In this document: positions 25,786-35,209 of the stretch, piece by piece
How positions within the stretch are numbered: the stretch's first letter is position 1
Layout: each line of letters begins with the position of its first letter
DNA from: Roseomonas sp.
GTDB lineage: Bacteria > Pseudomonadota > Alphaproteobacteria > Acetobacterales > Acetobacteraceae
Assembly: GCA_031180725.1 (NCBI GenBank)
Contig: JAPSLO010000002.1
Coordinates: forward strand, 186,001 to 250,000
Length of the DNA: 64,000 nt
Direction of reading: 5' to 3'
Position numbers and translations under genes: made by a program
The notes under the pieces: model-generated
Seen by the model: the letters and a program-made list of their open reading frames with translations, nothing else
Database searches by the model: none
Told to the model about the DNA's origin: nothing

Positions 25786-26482
25786 CGTTATCGTATGGAT
25801 CGAGACACATTCACCCGCTACCATTCGGGCTAATTCGCCTTTGGAACCTGCACCTTGGACGCGCGCCTCAGCGACATCGTCAGCGTCGGGGAGATCCTGC
25901 TGTTTCCGCTTCAGCTGATGCGGTTCATAGCCACTGTCAGCTTGGTTGACTTCCTGCTCCTCATCGCGGTGCTTGTGGTTGTCGCTGGGCTAATCTGGCT
26001 CTGGTGGAGGTCACGCTGGCCCTGAAAGCAAAAAGTTCGTTATCGTTCTGAAGCGGGTTCTTAGAGCCGGTTCTCACAAACGCGGCGGCCTCACGGCCGT
26101 CCGACCACCAGCGTCCGCGGCGTCTGCCGAGCGGCGCGAACGCGGAAGGGCGGTCCGGGTAGCGCGGCGGGCCGGGGAGCGGCCGCCTCGGCGAGGGCGC
26201 GATGCTACAGCGCCGGGGCCCCGAAACGCAGCCCATGGCTATAGCCTGCGGTTATACACTGGAGCGATAGCCCGTCACTCGCCAACGGAGTCGAGGTGGT
26301 GCTGGAGCAGGAGATTGCGCAGGGCTGCTGGCCCAGGGTGTGACGGTCCAGACTGGCCGGCGTCGACTTCCGGGACGATCTCGTTACGGTGTCTGGTCCA
26401 TGCCGAGGTGCCCAATGCCGCCAGCCGCCCGAAACTCGACAGACGAGCGCGCTTCGCATGAGGAGGGTGGAGGGGCCACCCC
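25786..26482. other. Gene-poor stretch behind the IS remnants
   Basis: About 700 bases without a recognised gene. A 35-residue reading frame at 25918-26025 would encode a single hydrophobic helix (MRFIATVSLVDFLLL start, LIWLWWRSRWP end), but it has no clear ribosome site and is too short to judge. Between 26270 and 26480 scraps such as SLANGVEVVLEQEIAQG appear in one frame before a stop and suggest a decayed gene whose family I could not name. Confidence 0.35.
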
Positions 26483-27712
26483 GTGACCACCAGCGCCCGG
26501 ACGGGCCTCTCGCCGGGCAGTCCGGCATTTGTCGCCGCTATCGTGGCCGCGCAGGTGCTGACGCAGGTCGGCGCCTTCACCTTGCCCGCCCTGCTGCCCG
26601 GCTACATTGAGCGATGGGACCTGTCGAAAACCCAGGCCGGGTGGCTCGTCGGCATCTTCTTCGCGGCTTACGTGCCCGCAGTGCCCCTGCTGCTGGCCCT
26701 GACTGACCGAATCCCGGCCCGGCGCGTCTACCTGATCGGCACGGGATTGACCGCACTTTCGCATTTCGGTTTCGCCTTCCTGGCCGACGGGTTCTGGTCC
26801 GGCCTGCTGATGCGCGCCCTTGCAGGCATCGGCTGGGCTGGCGCTTACATGCCCGGCCTCAAGATTATCGCCGACCCGCTGGAGGGCGCGGCGCAGTCGC
26901 GCGCCGTCTCCTGGCACGCCGCAGGCGTTGGTATCGCAGGCGCCGCCTCCTTCGCCACAGCCAGCCTGTTCGACGTACTGGCCGGGCCGAACGCTGCCTT
27001 CCTGTTCGGCGGCGTGGCCGCGGCCATCGCCTTCGCCATTGCCTGGGCGTTGATGCCGCGTGCCCTACCGCCGCGTCCGGGAGCGACACCCCCCGGCGCG
27101 CTGCTCGACTTCCGCCCCGTCTTCCGGAATCGACGGGCGATGGCATGGATCGTCGGCTATACCGTCCACACCTGGGAGATGGCCGCGCTGCGCGCCTGGG
27201 CCGTCACCTTCCTCGCTGCGACCACGGCCCGGCTCGGCGCGCCGGAGTGGCTGCCGTCGCCCGCTGTCCTGTTCACGGTGGCGGGCCTCGTGGGCATCGC
27301 GATATCCATCACCGGCAACGAAACAGCGCAGCACCACGGACGAGCGCGGGTGGTGCTGTGGGCGATGACGGCCGCCGCGGTGCTATCGCTGGCTACGGGA
27401 TGGACGACCGGCGTCTCTTCGGTGCTCGCCGTCGTGGCAGTGCTGGCCTGGAACGCCGCCATATACCTCGACAGCTCGGCACTGACCGCCGGGACGGTGC
27501 AGGCGGCGGACAAGCATTTGCGTGGCGCGACCATGGGGCTGCACAGCATGGCAGGCTACGCAGGCGGCTTCCTGGGCCCGCTTGGGGTCGGCTTCTTCCT
27601 CGATCTCGCGGGCAGTAACGGCGTGCTCGGCTGGGGGCTGGCCTTCGGTCATCTCGCCGTGGTCACCCTCGCCGGGCTCCTGGTGCTTCAGCGGCTTGGC
27701 CGAACAGGCTGA
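26483..27712 (+). CDS. Major facilitator superfamily transporter (cyanate/permease-like)
   Basis: GTG 26483 starts a 409-residue protein with about 12 membrane segments. TLPALLPGYIERWDLSKTQAGWLVGIFFAAYVPAVPLLLALTDRIPARRVYLIG is the MFS N-terminal pattern, with the loop motif LTDRIPARR between segments 2 and 3. The other half contains WIVGYTVHTWEMAALRAWAVTF and GATMGLHSMAGYAGGFLGPL. It resembles single-polypeptide MFS importers/exporters often annotated near catabolic genes. No gene partner on the same strand is close. The substrate is unknown. Confidence 0.85.
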   Translation: MTTSARTGLSPGSPAFVAAIVAAQVLTQVGAFTLPALLPGYIERWDLSKTQAGWLVGIFFAAYVPAVPLLLALTDRIPARRVYLIGTGLTALSHFGFAFLADGFWSGLLMRALAGIGWAGAYMPGLKIIADPLEGAAQSRAVSWHAAGVGIAGAASFATASLFDVLAGPNAAFLFGGVAAAIAFAIAWALMPRALPPRPGATPPGALLDFRPVFRNRRAMAWIVGYTVHTWEMAALRAWAVTFLAATTARLGAPEWLPSPAVLFTVAGLVGIAISITGNETAQHHGRARVVLWAMTAAAVLSLATGWTTGVSSVLAVVAVLAWNAAIYLDSSALTAGTVQAADKHLRGATMGLHSMAGYAGGFLGPLGVGFFLDLAGSNGVLGWGLAFGHLAVVTLAGLLVLQRLGRTG

Positions 27713-27724
27713 CGCCACAGCCAT

Positions 27725-28042
27725 TCAGGCCGGAACGCCACTGCTCTTTGCCCACCAGGCGACGGCCTTGGCAGGTCCGCGTCGCCTGAACAGCAAGCGG
27801 ATCCCGGCCATGAGCAGGATAGCCGACAGGACCAGCACGCCGCGCGCTGTGACTCTCCAAAGCCGGCCAATGGCTGTTCGGAGAATAGCGCCCGCGAGCG
27901 CCCCAGGGAGCAGAGAGGCGTCGCGGGCGCGGACTACCAACCTGCGAGGAAAACCCCGGCCGGCAATCTCCCATGAGGTGGGCAGGGTCAATGAAAGCTG
28001 TCCGGCCGGGGCTTGCCTCTGGGTGGCCTGCTCGAGGGCCAC
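27725..28042 (-). CDS. Hypothetical small protein with one membrane segment
   Basis: A 105-residue frame (GTG start) between the MFS and GntR genes. It contains LPTSWEIAGRGFPRRLVVRARDASLLPG and one hydrophobic segment near residues 70-84 (GVLVLSAILLMAGIRLLF) followed by a basic tail. I do not recognise a family. The frame fills an otherwise empty 410-base gap, but length, start and lack of a ribosome site leave open that it is chance or a remnant. Confidence 0.25.
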   Translation of the reverse strand: MALEQATQRQAPAGQLSLTLPTSWEIAGRGFPRRLVVRARDASLLPGALAGAILRTAIGRLWRVTARGVLVLSAILLMAGIRLLFRRRGPAKAVAWWAKSSGVPA

Positions 28043-28125
28043 AATGGCCTGACCTCCGGCACGGGTGGCTGGCAGCCCGACGGCGAGCGCGGGCGCTTCT
28101 CGTTGTGCGGCCTAGCTCAGCGCAC

Positions 28126-28923
28126 TCAGGTGTCGCGCTGGCCGTCCACGATGCGCTGCCGGGCGCGGTTCAGGTGATAGCGCATCGCCAGGTCCGCGCC
28201 TTCGGAATCGCTGCGCTCGATCGCCTCCGCAATCGTCTCATGCTCCTCCACCACCCGCCGCGCGCGCTCGCGGGAACCCGCGCGTGTCAGGCCCAGCGCG
28301 ATCCGCATGCCGCCCTGGATGGCCGCACCCAGCATGTCCAGCAACTCGGCGAAGACCGTATTGCCGGAAGCCTCCGCCACGGCGCGGTGAAAGGCGAAAT
28401 CGGCCTGCATCGGATCGGTGCCGTTCTCCATGCTGCTGCGTAGCGCCGCCAGCGCCGAGCTGATGCGCCGCATCTGGTCCGGCGTGCGTCGCTGGGCGGC
28501 CAGCGCCGCAGCCTTACCCTCCAGCGCGATTCGGACCTCCATGCAACGCAGCAGCGCCGCCACATCCGAAACGCTCGCGAGCCCGGCCAATTTGTCCGAT
28601 GGGCGCTTGCGCACGAAGGTACCGGAGCCCTGGCGCGTCGTTACCAGCCCATCCGCGTGCAGGCGCATCAGCGCCTCCCGCACCGTAGGGCGGGAGACAG
28701 CGAAGACCTGACAGATCCGGTGCTCCGAAGGCAGCTTGTCGCCCTCTTTCAGCTCGCCGGAGATGATCTTCTGCAGGATCTGTCCATAGAGCTGGTCGCC
28801 CAGCCTCTCCCGCTGACGTCGTACCAGGCGCAGGTCGCCGGGCTGCTCCTCCCGCGCCGCCTCGGCGGGGGGGATGGCCTCCAGCTCCTGCGTCCCCGTT
28901 CCTCCCGTTATCTTGTCAGACAT
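28126..28923 (-). CDS. GntR-family (FadR/FCD subgroup) transcriptional regulator
   Basis: A 265-residue regulator. The N-terminal winged helix is complete (LYGQILQKIISGELKEGDKLPSEHRICQVFAVSRPTVREALMRLHADGLVTTRQGSGTFV) and the FCD ligand domain follows, with the metal-binding pattern spread over ADFAFHRAVAEASGN and the C-terminal EEHETIAEAIERSDSEGADLAMRYHLNRA. Such regulators answer to sugar acids or other carboxylates. It is divergent from the DHDPS-family lyase gene and probably controls it. A TGTCAGACA palindrome overlaps its own start codon. Confidence 0.93.
   Translation of the reverse strand: MSDKITGGTGTQELEAIPPAEAAREEQPGDLRLVRRQRERLGDQLYGQILQKIISGELKEGDKLPSEHRICQVFAVSRPTVREALMRLHADGLVTTRQGSGTFVRKRPSDKLAGLASVSDVAALLRCMEVRIALEGKAAALAAQRRTPDQMRRISSALAALRSSMENGTDPMQADFAFHRAVAEASGNTVFAELLDMLGAAIQGGMRIALGLTRAGSRERARRVVEEHETIAEAIERSDSEGADLAMRYHLNRARQRIVDGQRDT
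28913..28923. promoter_or_regulatory. Candidate GntR-type operator at the regulator's own start
   Basis: TTGTCAGACAT contains the hyphenated palindrome TGTC-A-GACA and fits the FadR-subgroup pattern TnGTnnnACnA except for the last base. It overlaps the start codon (28921-28923) of the minus-strand regulator, where binding would block its own expression. Single-site evidence only. Confidence 0.3.
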
Positions 28924-29030
28924 GTTGACGAGTTACCTAGACCAGTGAGAGGTTGCAGCGCGCCCAGGCTGGCTTCGGCTTGCGGCCATGCCAGTCACTG
29001 CCAGACAACCATGCCGGAAGGACCCTCCGC

Positions 29031-29963
29031 ATGCCATCTCCGCATCCCGATGTCCTGGCCGCCCTGCCCGGCATCTCCGGCATCCTGGTCACCCCTTTCG
29101 ATAGCGAGGACCGCATCGCGCCGGCCATGTTGCGCCCCGTGATCGACCGCGCCATCGCCGCCGGCGTTCATATCCTGACAGCGAACGGCAATACGGGCGA
29201 ATTCTATGGCCTGACCACGGCGGAAGCCGAACGAATGGTGCATGAGGTGGCCGCCTTGGTGGATGGCCGCGTGCCAGTGGTGGGCGGCGTCGGCCGCAGC
29301 ATCGGCGATGCGGTGGCGCTGGCGAAGGCCTCCCGCGCCGCGGGGGCCGCCGCGCTGATGATCCACCAGCCGCCCGATCCCTTCGTCGCCCCGCGCGGCG
29401 TGGTGGCCTATGTCCAGCGCATCGCCGATGCCGTGCCAGGCATGCCGCTGGTGCTCTATCTGCGCAACGACGGGATCGGCTTGGCCGCCATCGAGCAGCT
29501 TTGCCGCATTCCAGGCGTTGCCGGCGTGAAATGGGCCAGCCCCACCCCGCTGAAACTGGCCGAGGCGATCCGCCGCGCCGATCCCACCATCGTCTGGGTC
29601 GGCGGCCTGGCGGAGGTTTGGGCGCCGCCGCTCTGCGCGGTGGGCGCGCGCGGCTTCACCTCTGGCCTCATCAATGTCTGGCCGGAGCATTCCGTGGCCA
29701 TCCACAAAGCGCTGGCCGCCGGCGACTATGCAAAAGCCAATGCCCTGATCCAGGTGATGGGCCCCTTTGAGGAGCTGCGTGCCGAGGAAGGCAACGGCAC
29801 CAATGTTTCCGTCGTGAAGACGGCGCTGGCGATGCTGGGCCGGGATTGCGGCCATGTCCGCCCGCCCGGCGCCTGGCCGCTGACCGAACGGCAATCCACG
29901 GAGCTGCGCCGGCGCCTGGACGAGTGGGGGTTGCTTGCGGCCGGCCGCCGCGCGGCCGAGTAG
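29031..29963 (+). CDS. Dihydrodipicolinate synthase family protein (aldolase/dehydratase)
   Basis: From ATG 29031 (ribosome site GGAAGGA) the product has 310 residues and the class I aldolase barrel of the DHDPS/NAL family: GILVTPFDSEDRI, the GNTGEF substrate loop (residues 53-58), catalytic Tyr 143 in VLYLRND and Schiff-base Lys 167 in GVAGVKWAS. The divergent FadR-type regulator and lack of lysine-pathway neighbours argue for a catabolic member such as a keto-deoxy sugar acid dehydratase/aldolase rather than DapA (inference). An earlier in-frame start at 28953 is not supported. Confidence 0.9.
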   Translation: MPSPHPDVLAALPGISGILVTPFDSEDRIAPAMLRPVIDRAIAAGVHILTANGNTGEFYGLTTAEAERMVHEVAALVDGRVPVVGGVGRSIGDAVALAKASRAAGAAALMIHQPPDPFVAPRGVVAYVQRIADAVPGMPLVLYLRNDGIGLAAIEQLCRIPGVAGVKWASPTPLKLAEAIRRADPTIVWVGGLAEVWAPPLCAVGARGFTSGLINVWPEHSVAIHKALAAGDYAKANALIQVMGPFEELRAEEGNGTNVSVVKTALAMLGRDCGHVRPPGAWPLTERQSTELRRRLDEWGLLAAGRRAAE

Positions 29964-29967
29964 CGCG

Positions 29968-30390
29968 GTGCACCAACACCTGCGCCGGCTGGAGGTCGCG
30001 ACGCGGGGTCGCGGCCTGGTGGATGTCACCGACGCCATCCGCAGCTTCGCGGAAGCAGGCACGGTGGCCACCGGCCTGCTGACCATCTGGTGCCGGCACA
30101 CCTCCGCATCCCTGCTAGTACAGGAGAATGCCTCGCCTGAGGTCCTGCGCGACCTGGAGGACTTCTTCGCCCGGCTGGTGCCGGATGGCGACAAGACGCG
30201 CTACCGCCACGCGCTGGAAGGGCCGGATGACATGCCGGCCCATATCCGCAGCGCGCTGACGCAGACGCAGCTTTCCATCCCGCTTGACCGCGGAAGGCTG
30301 GTGCTAGGCACTTGGCAGGGCATCTACCTGTATGAACACCGCACCAGCCCACACCGGCGGGAGCTGGTGCTGCACCTGCTAGGCGAATAG
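29968..30390 (+). CDS. yjbQ: YjbQ family protein (UPF0047)
   Basis: GTG 29968, four bases after the previous stop, gives 140 residues covering the whole YjbQ fold: VDVTDAIRSFAEAGTVATGLLTIWCRHTSASLLVQENASPEVLRDLEDFFARLVP, then PDDMPAHIRSALTQTQLSIPLDRGRLVLGTWQGIYLYEHR. The conserved HTSA and the later His/Glu residues are all present. E. coli YjbQ shows weak thiamine-phosphate synthase activity, but the physiological function of the family is open. It is probably co-transcribed with the DHDPS-family gene. Confidence 0.92.
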   Translation: MHQHLRRLEVATRGRGLVDVTDAIRSFAEAGTVATGLLTIWCRHTSASLLVQENASPEVLRDLEDFFARLVPDGDKTRYRHALEGPDDMPAHIRSALTQTQLSIPLDRGRLVLGTWQGIYLYEHRTSPHRRELVLHLLGE

Positions 30391-30427
30391 CCATCCCCCT
30401 GCCCGGCGGCACGCTGTGATGTAATCT

Positions 30428-31672
30428 GTGCGCTGCCACTGCGGAGCACGTGCCTTGCACCCGATCCCCTCGCCCGAACGCGTCGGACTCTCTTCAAGCC
30501 GCCTTACCCGCATCGATGTCTGGCGCGACAGGCTGGTGGCCGATGGCAAGCTGGCCGGCGCGACGACGCTGGTGTTCCGGCGTGGGGAAGTGGCGCATTT
30601 CGGCTGCAGCGGACTTGCCGATATCGAGCGCGGCAAGCCGATGGCACCCGATACGCTGGTGCGCATCTATTCCATGACCAAGCCGCTGACCACCGTTGCG
30701 GCGATGATGCTGTACGAGGAAGGCCGCTTCCAACTCGACGACCCGATCACCCGCTACCTGCCCTGCTTCGCCGACATGCGCGTCTGCACCGGCGGTGCGC
30801 GCGGCAAGCTGGAGACGGTGCCGGCGATGCGCGACATCACCTTCCGCGACCTGATGACGCATACCTCCGGCCTGACCTACGGCTTCATGGAATCCAGCGT
30901 CGTGGACGCGCTTTACCGGGAGCGCGGGATCGAGTTTGGTGCCGCCCCCGCCACGCTGCGGGAGACGGTGGAGATGCTGGCTGCCTTGCCTCTGATCGCG
31001 CAGCCCGGCGAGGAATGGAACTACAGCGTCTCCACGGACGTGCTGGGTTGCCTGGTGGAGGTGATCTCCGGCCAGGTCTTCGGCGACTTCCTGAGGGAGA
31101 AGGTGCTGCTGCCGCTCGGCATGGCGGAAACCGACTGGCAGGTGCCCGCCGGGCTGGAACACCGCTTCGCCGCCAATTACGGGCTGGATGCGGCGCGGAA
31201 GCTGAGGCTTATCGATGATCCCGCCAGGAGCCGCTACCTGACGCCGCCGAAGGCGCATTCGGGCGGCGGCGGGCTGGTTTCCACCGCGTCGGACTATCTG
31301 CGCTTCTGCCGCTTCCTGCTGAACAAGGGCGAGCTGGAGGGTGTGCGCCTGTTGGGCCGCAAGACGGTGGAGCTGATGATGAGCAACCACCTGCGCGGGG
31401 ACATGGCAGCGATGGGCCAGCCGCGCTGGTCGGAATCCACCATGGAGGGGATCGGCTTCGGCCTCGGTTTCTCGGTCATGCTCGATCCGGCGCGCGCGCA
31501 GATCCTGGGCACCCCTGGCGAATGCGCCTGGGGCGGCGCCGCCAGCACCGCCTTCTGGGTGGACCCGGGCGAGGAGATGGCCGTGATCCTGCTGACGCAG
31601 TTGATGCCCAGCTCCGCCTGGCCACTGCGGCGGGAATTGCGGGTGCTCAGCTACCAGGCGATCATCGACTGA
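30428..31672 (+). CDS. Serine hydrolase, beta-lactamase class C / esterase family
   Basis: The product carries the class C triad: SMTK (residues 82-85, numbering from GTG 30428), Tyr 199 in WNYSVSTD and the KTG-like HSGGGG stretch after PPKA. HTSGLTYGFM and the C-terminal FWVDPGEEMAVILLTQLMP are typical of EstB/penicillin-binding-like esterases. There is no signal peptide, so a cytoplasmic esterase or amidase is more likely than a beta-lactamase. The start is uncertain; TTG 30455 is an alternative, and the first 20 residues are not conserved. Confidence 0.88.
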   Translation: MRCHCGARALHPIPSPERVGLSSSRLTRIDVWRDRLVADGKLAGATTLVFRRGEVAHFGCSGLADIERGKPMAPDTLVRIYSMTKPLTTVAAMMLYEEGRFQLDDPITRYLPCFADMRVCTGGARGKLETVPAMRDITFRDLMTHTSGLTYGFMESSVVDALYRERGIEFGAAPATLRETVEMLAALPLIAQPGEEWNYSVSTDVLGCLVEVISGQVFGDFLREKVLLPLGMAETDWQVPAGLEHRFAANYGLDAARKLRLIDDPARSRYLTPPKAHSGGGGLVSTASDYLRFCRFLLNKGELEGVRLLGRKTVELMMSNHLRGDMAAMGQPRWSESTMEGIGFGLGFSVMLDPARAQILGTPGECAWGGAASTAFWVDPGEEMAVILLTQLMPSSAWPLRRELRVLSYQAIID

Positions 31673-32123
31673 GCGTGCGGGCGGCGCGCTGTACCGCGGC
31701 GACGATGCCGTCATAGCCGGTGCAGCGGCAGAGCTGCCCGGCGAGGCCGGCGCGCACCTGTGCCGCATCATGGGCACGGCCGCGCAGGATCAGGTCGCGC
31801 GCGGCCAGCAGCATGCCGGCGGTGCAGTAGCCGCATTGCAGCGCGTGTTCCGCCTGGAAGGCCTCGCGCAGGGCCGCCATCGCCGCGTCGTCGCGCAGGC
31901 CCTCCAACGTGGTGATGTCCTCGCCCTCGGCCAGTGACGCCGGCAGCAGGCAGGCGCGCACGGGGCTGCCATCCACCAGCACGTTACAGGCACCACAGCT
32001 TCCCTGCGCGCAGCCGAGCCGGGTTGCGGTCAGGCCAAGGCGGTCACGCAGCACATGGGCCAGGCTCTCGCGCGGCTCGGCCGGCACCTGATGCCCAGTG
32101 CCGTTGATGGTCAGACGCATCAT
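31662..32123 (-). CDS. Molybdenum hydroxylase, 2Fe-2S subunit
   Basis: A 153-residue electron-transfer subunit with the N-terminal plant-type 2Fe-2S motif (LGCAQGSCGACNVLVDG and a later Cys in RACLLP) and the C-terminal second cluster (LQCGYCTAGM and GQLCRCTGYDGI). It completes the three-gene hydroxylase read on the minus strand in the order large, FAD, 2Fe-2S. Its start overlaps the FAD-subunit stop. Its 3' end overlaps the end of the serine-hydrolase gene by 11 bases, the two being convergent. Confidence 0.93.
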   Translation of the reverse strand: MMRLTINGTGHQVPAEPRESLAHVLRDRLGLTATRLGCAQGSCGACNVLVDGSPVRACLLPASLAEGEDITTLEGLRDDAAMAALREAFQAEHALQCGYCTAGMLLAARDLILRGRAHDAAQVRAGLAGQLCRCTGYDGIVAAVQRAARTLSR

Positions 32124-32851
32124 GCGGTGGCGCGGCGCAGGGCCACCTCGCGCAGCCGCGCGAGGTGCGGGTCGTCGGGCAACGGCGCATCCGGCATCAA
32201 CCGCGCGCCTTCGGGGCTGGAAACGGCCACGCGCGGCGGCGCGCCTGGAATCTGCAGCATGGCAGCCGAGGCTTCCGCGAAGGCGCCAGCCGAGGGCGCC
32301 AGCTTGCACCAGCCGAAGCGCGCGTCTTCGGGCGGCCGAGGCACCTCGATGGCAGCCAGCACCTCGCCTGGGGCGAGAGCGGTGGTGAAGGGTCCGACCA
32401 GGAATTCCTGCAACGGCAGGCGGCGTTCCGCCGTGCCATGGCGCAACACTGCGACGGCCCGCAAGGCCAGCAGCGCCACGGGCCAATCCGCGGCAGGATC
32501 ATGCAGGGCCAGGCTGCCGCCGATCGTGCCGCGGTTGCGCACGGGGCGATAGGCAATGCCGCCCGCGACGCGTGCCAACCAGCCGCGCAGCGGCTCCGGC
32601 CCGACGCCATCTTCCGCGGTCGCATGGGTCACGCCGGCGCCGAGGTGCAGCAGGCCAGGCGATTGCCGCACATCGCGGTAGCCCGGCAGTGCATCCAGCG
32701 CGACCAGCCGCGCTGGCTCCGCCACGCGCAGCGCCATCATCGGCATCAGCGACTGCGCGCCGGCCACCGGAATGGCCCCGGGTTCCGCCAGCAGCGCGGG
32801 CAGCTCCTCCCAGCGCGCGGTGCGCGAGAAAGCGAATGCGGCCGGGGTCAT
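32120..32851 (-). CDS. Molybdenum hydroxylase, FAD-binding subunit
   Basis: From ATG 32851 the product is 243 residues. VAGAQSLMPMMALRVAEPARLV and LGAGVTHATAE are the FAD-binding parts of CoxM/XdhB proteins, and RNRGTIGGSLALHDPAADWP is the second flavin loop with the usual GG. It is shorter than the 280-290 residues common in the family, because the C-terminal domain is compact. It overlaps both neighbours by four bases, so subunit stoichiometry is likely set by coupled translation. Confidence 0.92.
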   Translation of the reverse strand: MTPAAFAFSRTARWEELPALLAEPGAIPVAGAQSLMPMMALRVAEPARLVALDALPGYRDVRQSPGLLHLGAGVTHATAEDGVGPEPLRGWLARVAGGIAYRPVRNRGTIGGSLALHDPAADWPVALLALRAVAVLRHGTAERRLPLQEFLVGPFTTALAPGEVLAAIEVPRPPEDARFGWCKLAPSAGAFAEASAAMLQIPGAPPRVAVSSPEGARLMPDAPLPDDPHLARLREVALRRATA

Positions 32852-35148
32852 CGGGAAATCGCCGCCAAGACGCGGCGCGGCGAGACTGGCGTGGCATCGA
32901 TCCGCGCGCCGAAATCGGCGAGTGCCTCCTCCACCGCCGCGGCAATGGCAGCCGGTGGCGCGATGGCGCCGCCCTCCCCCACGCCCTTGGCACCATGCAC
33001 GGTGGAATGCGCAGGGGTGACGAGATGCGTCACGCGGATCTCCGGCAGGAATGCGGCTTCCGGCAAGTGATAGTCGGCGAAGGTGGTGGAGAGCGGCTGG
33101 GCCTCGGCGTCGAAGCGCAGTTCCTCGGTCAGGGCTGTGCCGATCCCCTGCACCACGCCGCCCTTCACCTGACCATCCACGATCATCGGGTTGATCATCG
33201 TCCCGCAATCCTCGGCGACGCAGTAGTCCAGCAACTGCACCGCGCCCGTTTCGGCATCCACCCGCACCACCGCGGCATGGGCGGCATAGGAGAAGACGCC
33301 ACCTTCCTCCGGCGGCGAGTAGGTGACATGGGCTTCCAGTCCCGGCGGTTCGCCAGCCGGCAGGCGTTCCTGGCGCAGCAGCGCAGCATGGGCAATATCG
33401 GCCAAGGGCACGGAGGCCGGACCCGCACAGGCCGCGCCATCCCGCAGCACCACCTCTGACGCTTCCGTCTGCAGCAGTTGCGCGGCGATGCGCCTCAGCT
33501 TCCCTGCCAGCGCCTGCGCCGCGCGCTCCGCCGCCCCACCCGCGAAGACCAGGCTGCGGGAGGCGAATGTGCCGAACCCGAAGGGCGAGAGACCGGTATC
33601 GCCATGCCGCACCTCCACCACATCCGGATGCACGCCAAGTTCCTCGGCCACGATCTGTGCCAGGCTGGTTTCCAGTCCCTGGCCATGGCTCTGGATTGCC
33701 GTCAGCAGGGTCAGCGAGCCATCCGGATGCATACGCAGTGTCGCCGCTTCATGGCCCGGCACCACGCGATTGCGCCGGCCGGCCCATTCCGCCGTGCCAT
33801 GGCCGGATTGCTCCGTGTAGAGCGCGATGCCGACGCCGATGCGCTCCCCGGCGGCGCGGCGGGCGGCAATGGCCTCGCGGTCCAGCATCGCCTCCACCGC
33901 ATCCAGCGCGGCGCGGTAGTCGCCGGTGTCGAGCGCTAGGCCGGACGCAGTCACGCGCGGCAACTCCTGCTGCGTGATCAGGTTGCGACGGCGGATCTCG
34001 ACCCGGCTGAGCCCTGTCTCATCCGCCAGCGCGTCCAGCAGGCGCTCGATGGCGAAGCAGGCACCGGTGCGGCCCACGCCGCGGTATGGACCCATCGGCG
34101 GCTTGGTGGTGGCGACCGTGTGATGGTGCAGATCCAGATGCGCGATCCGATAGGGCCCGCCCAGGTTGCGCGCGGCCATGCCGGCTTCCGCGAAGGCGCC
34201 GGTGGGCCATAGCGCATAGGCGCCCGCATCCACCCAGAGATCGCCTTCCAGGCCCAGCGCGATACCGTCCCTCGTGGCATGCAGTGTCAGGTCGTACAGG
34301 TGCTCGCGCGCCTGGGCGCCGGCCATCAGATGCTCGCGTCGGTCCTCCACCCAGCGGATCGGGCGGTCCAGCCGCAGCGCCAGGGCACAGGCCACGACTT
34401 CCTCCGGCATCAGCCGATTCTTCGCGCCAAACCCACCGCCGACATCGGGCGCCACCACGCGCAGCCGCGCTTCCGGTATGCCCAGCATCCGCGCCAGCGC
34501 ATGGCGCAGCGTATGCGGCCCCTGGGAGGAGATGTGCAGCACCAACTCCCCCGTGCGGCGATCCGGCACGGCCAGCATGGCGCGCGGTTCCATCGGTGCC
34601 GCGGATTGCCGCCCGAGCGAGAGGCGCCGGCGGATCTTCAAAGGCGCGTCCAGCGCCGCGACATCGCCCGCCTTCACATGACCGCTGGCATAGCGGTTGT
34701 CGGCCCATCCCGGGTGCAGCGCGACTGCGCTCGGCGCCAGCGCAGCGGCAACATCGGGCAGCGCGGGCAAGGTTTCGATCTCCGCCTCGCATTGCGCCAC
34801 CAGGTCCTCGGCCGCGAAGCGGTTGGCGGCCAGGCAGGCGGCGATGGGCTGGCCGACGAAGCGCACCACGTCCTCCGCCAATGGCGGGTAGGGAGCCTGG
34901 CGGAAGCTCGGCATGTCAGGTCCCGCGGGCAGCAGGGTGATGGGTCCGATCTCGCCGGCGGCGAAGACCGGCGCGCTTCCCGGTCGGCGCAGCGCCTTGA
35001 TGCGGCCATGCGCCACCGGGCTGCGCAGGAAGGCCAGTTCCAGCATGCCCGGCGCGCTCAGATCCGCCGCGAAGACGCCCTGTCCCAGCAGGTGACGTCG
35101 ATCTTCCCGACGCGGCAGCGACGCGCCGATCCAGCCCTTGGCCTCCAT
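32848..35148 (-). CDS. Molybdenum hydroxylase, molybdopterin-binding large subunit
   Basis: From ATG 35148 it is 766 residues: N-terminal aldehyde-oxidase a/b hammerhead (RREDRRHLLGQGVFAADLSAPGMLELAFLRSPVAHGRI), then the Moco parts DVGGGFGAKNRLMPEE, MGPYRGVGRTGACFAIERLLD, QSHGQGLETSLAQI and the catalytic-Glu motif KGVGEGG near the C-terminus. The CO-dehydrogenase motif AYRCSFR is absent, so CO oxidation is excluded. It probably hydroxylates a carbon next to nitrogen in a heterocycle or an aldehyde. Molybdate uptake and MoeA genes 8-12 kb away would support the cofactor. Confidence 0.93.
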   Translation of the reverse strand: MEAKGWIGASLPRREDRRHLLGQGVFAADLSAPGMLELAFLRSPVAHGRIKALRRPGSAPVFAAGEIGPITLLPAGPDMPSFRQAPYPPLAEDVVRFVGQPIAACLAANRFAAEDLVAQCEAEIETLPALPDVAAALAPSAVALHPGWADNRYASGHVKAGDVAALDAPLKIRRRLSLGRQSAAPMEPRAMLAVPDRRTGELVLHISSQGPHTLRHALARMLGIPEARLRVVAPDVGGGFGAKNRLMPEEVVACALALRLDRPIRWVEDRREHLMAGAQAREHLYDLTLHATRDGIALGLEGDLWVDAGAYALWPTGAFAEAGMAARNLGGPYRIAHLDLHHHTVATTKPPMGPYRGVGRTGACFAIERLLDALADETGLSRVEIRRRNLITQQELPRVTASGLALDTGDYRAALDAVEAMLDREAIAARRAAGERIGVGIALYTEQSGHGTAEWAGRRNRVVPGHEAATLRMHPDGSLTLLTAIQSHGQGLETSLAQIVAEELGVHPDVVEVRHGDTGLSPFGFGTFASRSLVFAGGAAERAAQALAGKLRRIAAQLLQTEASEVVLRDGAACAGPASVPLADIAHAALLRQERLPAGEPPGLEAHVTYSPPEEGGVFSYAAHAAVVRVDAETGAVQLLDYCVAEDCGTMINPMIVDGQVKGGVVQGIGTALTEELRFDAEAQPLSTTFADYHLPEAAFLPEIRVTHLVTPAHSTVHGAKGVGEGGAIAPPAAIAAAVEEALADFGARIDATPVSPRRVLAAISR

Positions 35149-35209
35149 CGCACATATCTTGCATGGTGCGACCCGCGCCGGAAGTGGCGGCGCCCCACTG
35201 GAGAGTTCG

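Noticed and set aside
25918-26025. 35-codon frame for a single hydrophobic helix
   Set aside because: No convincing ribosome site and no known family; kept only as a remark in the gap entry.
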